DNA of 64,000 nt. Origin: Ligula intestinalis. Taxonomy: Eukaryota; Platyhelminthes; Cestoda; Diphyllobothriidea; Diphyllobothriidae. Location: positions 19,753,281-19,817,280 of the forward strand of contig JAYGXS010000008.1 of the NCBI GenBank assembly GCA_036362985.1. Direction: 5' to 3'. Below the pieces are notes generated by a model. It was given only the letters and a program-made list of their open reading frames with translations. It was not told where the DNA came from and did no database searches. The position numbers and the translations under genes were made by a program. Positions 56,893 to 64,000 of this stretch are shown here, one piece after another. Each line of letters opens with the position of its first letter. Position 1 is the stretch's first letter.

Positions 56893-57050
56893 TGAGCTCG
56901 TGGCTCCGTGGTTAGGGCGTTTGACTGTGATAAAAAGGGTTGCGAGTTCGAGGCTCGGGTTAGACACCACTTGAGGTTGGATATTACTTACTGACGACGC
57001 CTAGTAAGACAGAAATGGCCATTCCAGTGTCCCATGAATTTGTCGACAGT
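56893..57050 (+). repeat. tRNA-derived SINE with hammerhead-like module
   Basis: Box A TGGCTCCGTGG (56901-56911), box B GAGTTCGAGGCTC (56944-56956), then CTGACGA (56991-56997), CGCCTAGTAAGAC, GAAA (57012-57015), TGGCCATT and CCAGTG. Helix III palindrome intact; helix I left strand mutated. Confidence 0.8.
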
Positions 57051-57109
57051 ACTATCAGTATCGATACATTTACTCGCCATTGTTTCATGCTTTTTTCCAG
57101 ATTTTCACC

Positions 57110-57245
57110 CTTGTGACTATTACTGCAGTCCGTGCCACATTTTTCTCAGGAAACAACTCTTCCTCGAGTTGAGGACTGGTGGAGGCTACCATCTGTACTT
57201 TAAGGGTGCAGTCAGAGTGCAGGAGATTGGGATGCCTCACTAATA
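57110..57245 (+). mobile_element. Possible PLE-C linker fragment
   Basis: Nucleotide blocks TTTTCTCAGGAA.CAACTCTTCCTC and GGAGGCTACC..CTGTACTTTAAGG loosely match the linker of PLE-C at 60.80-60.86 kb. Weak. Confidence 0.25.
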
Positions 57246-58254
57246 GTGCATCGTTCCAACGTGACTCTTGACAGTGCAACCAAAAACCGGATTTCAGAGG
57301 AGTGGATGAGCGACGATGAATTAATCGCATAGAGACAGGAATTTTATGCCTACAGTTCAAGCTGAAATTGATGCAAAATGCCACAGTTGCGCAATATTAA
57401 GAAAACACTCAAAAACAAGCACTAAGAAATGTACAAAAACTGCAATATAGCAATGAAAATCAAAGCCAATTTTTCTAATTTAAATGAAATATAAAAAAGT
57501 ACTTATTGCTTGTTTAGAAATATCAAGGTTTTTGAGCCATACGCAAGTTCTGCTGAAGTAACAAATAGCCATAAATAAGACCAATAAGTGCAATTAAATC
57601 ATCAGGCGAAATCATAGCCATACCATTTTCTTTCTATCACAAGAAAATTTATTTCTGTAATTAAATATGCTTCAGGTATTGGATCACAAGTAGTTTCAGA
57701 TCGTTCTTAAAATTTCAGCAAACTTTCAAACATTTTCAGTTTTTTCAAACTTCCTTCCATAAATGTACATTTGGTTCGGTGTTTACATCAAGACCTTTAA
57801 TTTTAGGGATTTATTAAAGGCGTTTACCAAAAGCGTGAACTGTTGAATAGAAGTTCTCACAAAACCTAGCCCCGAAACATCCAAACACATTGTCGAGCAA
57901 AAACAGCGTTCAAAAGAGAAGTTTGCCTTTGCTATATCTAAGATTGATTTTAAAAAACTTTATAAAATGGGTTTTCCTCTTTAAGAAACACTTAAATTTG
58001 ATATTTAACTGAACGATTTTTTATCAGTTTCCTTATCTAAGTTAACGTCACAGTAAAATTGAGAGTTTTGTCCAATTTTTTTCAATTTACCTGAGGGTAT
58101 ATGATATAATTTTGACCAGAAATGAAAGTAGTTACTTTATTCTCTACATTATATTTTTTTCATCATAGTTAAATACTTTCAGACCCCGTTATAAGATTGA
58201 GAATGGAAAGCAAATTTAAAGCAATTGTATCCCGGTGCACATTCAAAGCAGGTA
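57246..58254. other. No recognisable gene
   Basis: Strongly AT-rich; no motif or repeat recognised. Confidence 0.5.
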
Positions 58255-58878
58255 TAGAAGGCAGGATTTATTGACATCAATAAATTTCGTGACAACTTTT
58301 CAGCTGCATCTTGTCCCTGTATGAGGAAGATAACGAAAAGACATAGAACAGTTGGGGAATTTGCAGCAGTAATGATATAACAGCAAGGGCTGTGGTTAAG
58401 TTTAAATAGTAATCAATAAGGACAGTGCGTTTTGGGTTTCTTTCACCGTATGTAGGCAGCGGATGCAAGTACATGTGAATTCGTACACACAGTTTGAGTA
58501 GGCGTGCAATGGCAAGGCACCCTTTGCTCGTTTTACTGGAATTTTTGTAGTGGAACTTAAGAAGACGAGTTTTGCTGCGTTGTAGGTACATTTCCGTGTG
58601 GATGTAAGTACATTGGGCGCAAGCAAAGGCAAATGGCAGCCAGGGCCGCTGAGTTCTTGCCCAACTGGCTTTTGAAGCAAGAAAACAGAGTACCACGGTC
58701 CTCTATTACCAAGCACCATATAGACAGCGGTCATTCTTTTGACGTCAAAACAGCGTTTCGAGTAATTTTCCGGGTCCGAACAAATCGAACTCTCGAATGC
58801 GAGAAAATACTCGTATTCCAGGAATTTCTATTGGTAAAGGAGACATATGGTCGAACACTGGAACAAAATTTATTTTTG

Positions 58879-58912
58879 GAGCTTTCGAGCTCTTACAAGA
58901 GCCCATCGTCAG
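58879..58912 (-). ncRNA. Hammerhead-like core, left palindrome arm
   Basis: Minus strand CTGACGA (58912-58906), GGGCTCT TGTA AGAGCTC hairpin of seven pairs, GAAAGCTC (58886-58879). Helix III palindrome AGCT, then C. Best-formed PLE core in the window, with one extra T after CTGACGA. Confidence 0.6.
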
Positions 58913-59279
58913 AGGTGGAGAAACAGCAACAAATGTGGAGCTACTTGGGGCGGGTGTACAATAACTAAAATTTTGAACGTGTAGAAAATCAATAATTGTG
59001 TGTGCTGCCGGCTTGCCACTGAGGGCTGTGCTAGCCAGTGCTAGTAGGCAAGACCGACAAGTTGTGTGGAAATATTTACAGAAATAGAATCGTCAGCAAA
59101 ACAAGTAATAGTTATGGTGGGAGGGATGAGAAATTAAAAAGTCATAGGAGAAGGGAAGAGAAGCGAGGGATAATGTAGGCTTGGGCGCCAAATGGCCACG
59201 TCAGCATCGAAAGTGGGATGATTATGGAGGATTTTGGGCAAATTGATTACGGCGGGCGTCTGGACGTGATCGTTTGCAG

Positions 59280-59289
59280 NNNNNNNNNN
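59280..59289. other. Assembly gap (10 N)
   Basis: Ten Ns at the exact centre of the palindrome. The true spacer length and content are unknown. Confidence 0.99.
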
Positions 59290-59656
59290 CTGCAAACGAT
59301 CACGTCCAGACGCCCGCCGTAATCAATTTGCCCAAAATCCTCCATAATCATCCCACTTTCGATGCTGACGTGGCCATTTGGCGCCCAAGCCTACATTATC
59401 CCTCGCTTCTCTTCCCTTCTCCTATGACTTTTTAATTTCTCATCCCTCCCACCATAACTATTACTTGTTTTGCTGACGATTCTATTTCTGTAAATATTTC
59501 CACACAACTTGTCGGTCTTGCCTACTAGCACTGGCTAGCACAGCCCTCAGTGGCAAGCCGGCAGCACACACAATTATTGATTTTCTACACGTTCAAAATT
59601 TTAGTTATTGTACACCCGCCCCAAGTAGCTCCACATTTGTTGCTGTTTCTCCACCT

Positions 59657-59690
59657 CTGACGATGGGCTCTTGTAAGAGCTCGAAAGCTC
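59657..59690 (+). ncRNA. Hammerhead-like core, right palindrome arm
   Basis: CTGACGA (59657-59663), seven-pair hairpin, GAAAGCTC (59683-59690); mirror image of the left-arm core at 58879-58912. Confidence 0.6.
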
Positions 59691-60214
59691 CAAAAATAAA
59701 TTTTGTTCCAGTGTTCGACCATATGTCTCCTTTACCAAATCGAACTCTGTGCTCTTTGGAAGCTGCCTACATACGATGGGAGAAACCCGACCTATGCAAG
59801 CAGCTTGACCATGTGGTCAGCCTCCAATTGCCTTGGTTATTGGTCACTTAATTTAATTCCCAAGTGTTTTTTTGTTAACTTCCCTCGCCCACAACTTGCT
59901 ATAGGTTGACTGAACACACTGTCATCGATTTAAACTGAGCCACTGTCCTTGCTGCTATGCCACTGATGCTGTGAAATTCCCAACTGTTCCTCATACAGCG
60001 ACAAGATGCAGCTGAGAATTTGTCACGAAATTTATTAATATCAATGAATGGAACAACGACTGGCCGAAAATATACCAGGATTTTGCGAAACTGGTTAACT
60101 GCTTAACCCCTATTTGTACAAAAAAGTATATTTATACATACTTTAGATTTAATAAGATTGTTATTTACCTTCATTCACGCGATAAAATTAATCTTAGAAG
60201 TCAGTTTATGGCAA

Positions 60215-60510
60215 AAAATTGCTTTCAGCAACTCTTCATCAGACCAAACCTTTGCGAGGGAAATTAACGCTGTACATAACAGTTATGGTTTTAAAAGGTA
60301 GAAAAATCAATAATGATCTAACACGGGTGCTGATTGCCTAACGCGGACTATGCCAGTTTGCGCATGTAGGCCATGTCAGCGTGTTGGTTAAGGGACTGTC
60401 ACCAGTTGGTAGGGGCGAAATCCTATCGCCACCTGGTGTCGGTTTAGGCCATGGAAGTGAAAGAGCTAGTGTCAGAGTCTTCTGTCAACACTGCACTGGA
60501 TTTGCTAGCC
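60215..60510 (+). repeat. PLE-C terminal (pLTR-like) segment
   Basis: Matches the reverse complement of 53250-53545. It adjoins the 3' side of the minus-strand PLE-C at 60.56-61.44 kb. On the minus strand CTGATGA (60243-60237) is followed by a two-pair stem and GAAA (60226-60223), a possible remnant ribozyme core. Confidence 0.7.
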
Positions 60511-60559
60511 TTACAGCTACTGCTTCGGCTGTTGCAAGCATCTGTTGGCATAGGCCTTT

Positions 60560-61440
60560 AGAAATATTAGGTGGTCCTGTAGACCACCTGAAAGGTTTCG
60601 TTAGTTTCGACTTGATGGTTCGTATCGACTAGATGTGCGAGAATAGCACTCGAGATCGATCTAATTTTACTTTTACTTAGCCAGGCTGGTACGTGTTTGC
60701 GTACCCTCTTTTCCAGACGCCTTGTTGTACGGCCGATGTATCCCGCTCCACAGGAGCAAGTGAAAGAGTAAACGCACATTGATGTGGCCTTCAAAGGGAG
60801 CCGGTCTGTACCTCCTAATCGTAGGAGGAGAGAGTTCTTGAAGATAACACGTAAGTGTGCCGCTGGGAAAGCGTTTGTGATTGCAGTCCTTAAGCGTCAT
60901 CTGACCAGCTCGTTGGTTGCATCGTCTAAGCAAGGCAGTCTTATGAACACGTTTTTCTTTTCTGCAGTTAAGGTGGCAGGCTTTTTTGGCGAGTTCTTTT
61001 ATATTTCTAAGGACGAACTTTTCCGGGTATCAATTTTCAATTAGTTTATGCTGCAGCTGTTTGAGTTCTGCTTAGACAGTTTCGGTAGAACAGATCTATC
61101 GTATTCTAGCTGCTAATTCCTGGACAAGATTTCGTTTAACATTGAAGGATCAAAACTGTGGAAGTTAGTGTATTGTCCTCTCCTGGTTTTCTTACGGAAA
61201 ACCCTGCGTAGGATAAATCCATTCTCTTGCCTTTGCAAAAGGACATTGAGGAACGAAATTTCATCGTCCGCTTCAGTCTCAGCAGAAAATTTGAGCGATG
61301 GGTGCACGCTGTTAAACTTCGCAACCAAAATACGGTCAACGTTTGTTCACTCCGTTTTGTGACAAGAAGCTCCAGGCACTCATCAAAAATTATTTTAAAA
61401 ACCGAGTTTGTTCCTTGTTTCTGTAAAACACTGTGATACC
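60560..61440 (-). pseudogene. PLE-C RT C-terminus and GIY-YIG, frameshifted
   Basis: Minus strand: KFNSVHPSLKFSAETE, ISFLNVLLQRQENGF and KKTRRGQYTNFHSF (61.32-61.12 kb) are the RT segment after motif C. A stop-rich connector follows, with KTALLRRCNQRAGQM (about 60.92 kb) in another frame and LTCYLQELS/VIFKNS-type linker near 60.83 kb. The GIY-YIG is VYSFTCSCGAGYIGRTTRR, EKRVRKHVPAWLSKS and AHLVDTNHQVE (60.77-60.60 kb). Three frames are needed, so it is inactive; the nuclease core itself is readable. Confidence 0.85.
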
Positions 61441-61949
61441 CTTAACTTTGCTTGATTAGATTATCATCAAGGTAAGACTATATTATCCGATTCTGAAAGC
61501 GCTATATGTTGAACTTTTCTTGCTTGTATTTGTTAACAACGTATAGAAATAAATAGTTTGGTTCTGTATTACTAAATAGTGTAGGATTTTTTTCGGTATC
61601 AGGCAACCTTCGATTTAGCCCTTACATAAACAAACTAATCGCGTAGTTTTTCCTACTTGAGGGCTTCCTTAGATATAATCCACTCATTAGATCAAAATAG
61701 CGTGACTACGTGTATGCTTACATATCAAGTCAATTAGTTTTTAAAGATTGAGTATGTCTCTACCTACTGTAGCTAGACTTTCTAGCATAAAAACTTCAGC
61801 GTCCTTACCCACATACTGACCAGGACAAGATGGCTACGGGGAAATTAAGAAATCCAGGCAAACACGACTTCAAAACGAACCAATCTAAATGGAAGATGGA
61901 GTGACAAGCCGGTAGAAACGAATACGCAACGCACAGCAAGCAGTGCAGA
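61441..61949. other. No recognisable gene
   Basis: AT-rich; nothing recognised. Confidence 0.5.
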
Positions 61950-62400
61950 AGTATCAGTTGTGATCTCTGGAATAAGGAGTGTGTTTGACTGACGTTTCGG
62001 ATTCTCTCGAGAACCGTTCATCGGAGGTAACCATAGGATAGGATGATACATGCAAAGATTGGGGTGATATACGCACAGATTGTGCGGTATTTATGGTTCG
62101 TAGTGGCCACGCGCCCGCATACGTCTGATAAGTATCAGCTCCGCAAACACTGCTCTGGTCATAATTGGGGTGGTGATTGCTTGTTTGTCCGCTATCAAGT
62201 TACTAATTGCCGCAATGCTGTCATATCTGTTGGATGCGGGATTGATGATTACGCGACAATTATGTTCGCTGTCGTCAGAGTTGTTGTTGGACCCGGCCAT
62301 TCGCACATGAATGATTCTCGCGTAATCTGTGCATGCATCACTCTATTATATGGTTACATCTGACGAAGGGTTCTCGACAGAATCCGAGACGTCAGGCAAA
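61950..62400. mobile_element. PLE-G: inverted termini each with a hammerhead-like core
   Basis: Minus-strand core at 62024-61991: CCGATGA, GGTTCTC/GAGAATCC hairpin, GAAACGTC, CAGTCAAAC. Plus-strand core at 62360-62393: CTGACGA, GGGTTCTCGACAGAATCC, GAGACGTC, AGGCAAA. Helix III would be the palindrome ACGT and the cleavage triplet GTC, the classical hammerhead choice. Each copy has one core substitution. The 330 bp between them has no recognised coding sequence. Confidence 0.65.
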
Positions 62401-62767
62401 AAATTTCTTGATTCAGCGATCGCATCTTCTACAGCTGAGAGTTAGAAATATTTTCCATAGGGTGACAACATTTAGTGGCAGCGGCCGTGAAGCACCATGA
62501 ACAGCTATCAAAAGCAATTATTGGTACCAACATATTTCAAGTGCAATCCCTCTTTACATGAAGGAATAGAACCACATAACAATTTGAATTTGCACAGAAG
62601 TAAAAACATGACTGTGAAAAATTCGTGGCCTTGGTGGAATTCGAACCCAAGTAGTCATTCTGGTGGATTCTGAAAGATTGCTTAGAAAATTCTGCTTGGG
62701 CTATCAGCTTACTGTGTCCTTATCGCTGTAGTCCACACGTGCAGTATGCTGGGTGGGCAAATCGACC
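62401..62767. other. No gene; isolated box-B-like sequence
   Basis: GGTGGAATTCGAACCC at 62634-62649 is a minus-strand box B (GGGTTCGAATTCC), perhaps a SINE head remnant. Otherwise nothing recognised. Confidence 0.45.
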
Positions 62768-62885
62768 CAAGTGTGATTAAATTCACGGCTCTCGGCGAGC
62801 CTTTGAAGCTCAGTTTGAGAGCGTTGGCTGCGCAAAAGCCTTCCCTGCTGATCTGGTTTTGAATGTTACCGAGACCATAGCTTTT
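62768..62885 (+). repeat. Second SINE subfamily, head only
   Basis: AAGTGTGATTAAATTCACGG, AAGCTCAGTTTGAGAGCGTTGGCT and GCCTTCCCTGCT match the head at 35537-35640. Box B is degraded to GGTTTTGAATG and no body follows. Confidence 0.65.
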
Positions 62886-62939
62886 TACAGTTGACTCAAT
62901 TCAAATCTGCCGAACCCCCCTACTAAAATGTAATGTGAC

Positions 62940-63860
62940 AGCACGATACAGAAGATACGTTGCTGCTAAAGTAGACGCCGAAGATATTCGCAAGTTTATG
63001 AATAATTTACATCCAAAGATTAAGTTTACGACGGAAATGGAGTAGTGTAGAAAGTTGCTCCTTCTAGACGTCAACCTGTTCGCGAAGGAAGATGGTTCAA
63101 TAGGGCGTTCTGATTTCACAAAGATATATTTTCTACTTTTTTGCCAATCAAGCCGAAACAAAAGCTGGTAAAACATACTCTTTTTTCAGAGAGTGAACAA
63201 TAATTGCCGTAATGAGACCTGCAGAAATTGCCCTCGTCAAGGAAGCCCTACTTAACCATGGCTATGCTGCACGCCCTTTTCAAAGGGCGAGAAAAGGTCC
63301 GTTTTGAAAAGAACTCTTTTTATATCCATACCCCTGAAGGATGGTAATATTTCAAGCACAATAAGGCAATGGTTGCGTTGTGCCATAGACGAAACGTTCA
63401 ATGCAACCGAACTCGTCTTTGTCGGCCCCACTAAAAGCCTTCCAAAAAGGCCGGACAAAGGACGTCTTGCCATTGCATGTCACCCCAAATTGCGACTAGG
63501 AATTCACGTGCACTTGCAAATGCAACTACATTGGGCGTGTGCAAAGAGAATTGGCAGTCAGGGCGGTTAAGAATTTGCCTAATTGACTTTTTGAGCAAGA
63601 AAATATAGTAACACGGTCCTTACTTACAAAACTTCTTTTGTGTTGAAAGACATCTTTCCGAGTAATCGTTCGGGCATGGAAAAAATCGGAGCCTGCGTTA
63701 CATAAAAGAAGTTTATATACGGCGCGATAAGTCGGACCTATGTAAGCAGTTAGACCATATGGCCAACCTCCAATTGCCCCGGTAATCTCGGACCTAGATT
63801 TAATCACATTTTGATTTGTTTTAACTTCCTTTATCCGCTTTTTTTCCTTCCTGTTTTTAA
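62940..63860 (+). pseudogene. PLE-B RT C-terminus and GIY-YIG, frameshifted
   Basis: Plus strand: RKFMNNLHPKIKFTTEME, LLLLDVNLFAKEDGSIGR (63.06-63.12 kb), then SIPLKDGNISSTIRQWLR and NATELVFVGPTKSLPKR (63.33-63.45 kb). After a frameshift come EFTCTCKCNYIGRVQREL (about 63.50-63.55 kb) and decayed C-terminus. Matches PLE-B at 46.4-47.2 kb block by block. Stops after TEME, SRNKSW and in the C-terminal part. Confidence 0.88.
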
Positions 63861-64000
63861 GTTTGAAGGCAACATTATAACGGATTATTATCTGCATTGA
63901 ACGACGACCTTGCTATGTTAAACTCTTTACAAATTCAGATTGTTATGTGCTTGGATCCTTTACGCAGTTGAAGTTGTAAAGCCGTGTCGAAAAATTTGTT
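63861..64000. other. Window end, nothing recognised
   Basis: AT-rich flank after PLE-B; no motif. Confidence 0.5.

Larger units (their letters stand above)
58794..59736. mobile_element. Insertion made of a 447-bp inverted repeat, with 12-bp target duplication
   Basis: 58833-59279 is the exact-looking reverse complement of 59290-59736, with 10 Ns between. A 39-bp unpaired extension (58794-58832) precedes the left arm. AAATCGAACTCT occurs immediately before (58782-58793) and after (59737-59748), a target-site duplication interrupting the PLE-B C-terminus. Each arm contains a PLE-type hammerhead-like core. LTR-like inverted ends with a short one-sided extension are typical of PLEs, so this is best read as a PLE insertion whose middle is missing or was never assembled. 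Confidence 0.85.
58255..60060. mobile_element. PLE-B ends arranged as an inverted locus
   Basis: Four PLE-B pieces in mirror order. 58255-58430 (+): GFIDINKFRDNFSAASC, the 5' region. 58436-58602 (-): TYNAAKLVFLSSTTKIP, VYEFTCTC and a C-terminal remnant. 58603-58793 (+): CKYIGRKQRQMAAR, WLLKQENRVPRSS and VKTAFRVI, the GIY-YIG nuclease. 59737-59930 (+): LEAAYIRWEKPDLCKQLDH, the C-terminus. About 60055-59995 (-): the 5' region again (FIDINKFRDKFSAASC). The nuclease is thus split by an inversion junction near 58595-58603. The palindromic insertion (58794-59736) sits inside the right half. Nothing here is functional. Confidence 0.82.

Noticed and set aside
1..64000. CRISPR arrays, bacterial operons, rRNA genes
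   Set aside because: No regularly spaced repeats, ribosome-binding-site-led gene strings or rRNA core sequence were seen.

Overview
This is eukaryotic DNA: AT-rich, intron-bearing, and densely packed with retroelements. It contains no bacterial-style operons and no complete gene. The mix of diverse Penelope-like elements (PLEs) with GIY-YIG nuclease domains, CR1-type non-LTR fragments, a Ty3/gypsy element, and tRNA-derived SINEs carrying a hammerhead-ribozyme-like core fits a flatworm, perhaps a tapeworm or fluke. That placement is inferred from element types and is not proved by any single marker.

Only one host gene is supported. It is the 3' part of a calmodulin-like EF-hand protein on the + strand, with exons at 2646-2755, 9047-9116, 13145-13210 and 13300-13358. 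The reading frame joins cleanly across three introns (6.3 kb, 4.0 kb and 89 bp) only if the second intron is a GC-AG intron. The 5' exon(s) lie outside the window or were not recognised.

The rest is mostly transposon debris. Labels PLE-A to PLE-G are mine. PLE-A: 1.4-2.1, 10.2-11.2, 30.4-31.1, 37.9-39.2 kb and small ends at 16.7 and 49.8 kb. PLE-B: 45.96-47.80, 58.25-60.06, 62.94-63.86 kb. PLE-C: 7.6, 18.9, 28.1, 60.2-61.4 kb plus an end at 53.3 kb. PLE-D: 29.6-30.4, 39.5-39.9, 47.9-48.2 kb. PLE-E: 22.2-23.7 kb. PLE-F: 23.9-25.1 kb. PLE-G: ends only, 61.95-62.40 kb. All are truncated, frameshifted or carry stop codons. A Ty3/gypsy element (minus strand, about 41.08-45.57 kb) keeps recognisable gag, protease, reverse transcriptase, RNase H and integrase but has five in-frame stops, a gag frameshift and lost catalytic residues. 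From 13.5 to 18.25 kb there is a tandem repeat of about 1.9-2.0 kb whose units each contain a CR1-type 3' tail.

The most interesting signal is small RNA structure. At least ten SINE copies (18.6-57.0 kb) have a Pol III-type box A/B head followed by a module that folds as a hammerhead ribozyme: a CTGATGA box, a short stem, GAAA, a palindromic helix III with no loop, and a matching helix I. The PLE termini carry related cores with even shorter palindromic helix III (AGCT or ACGT). At 58.8-59.7 kb a 447-bp perfect inverted repeat around a 10-N gap is flanked by a 12-bp target duplication and sits inside an already inverted PLE-B locus.
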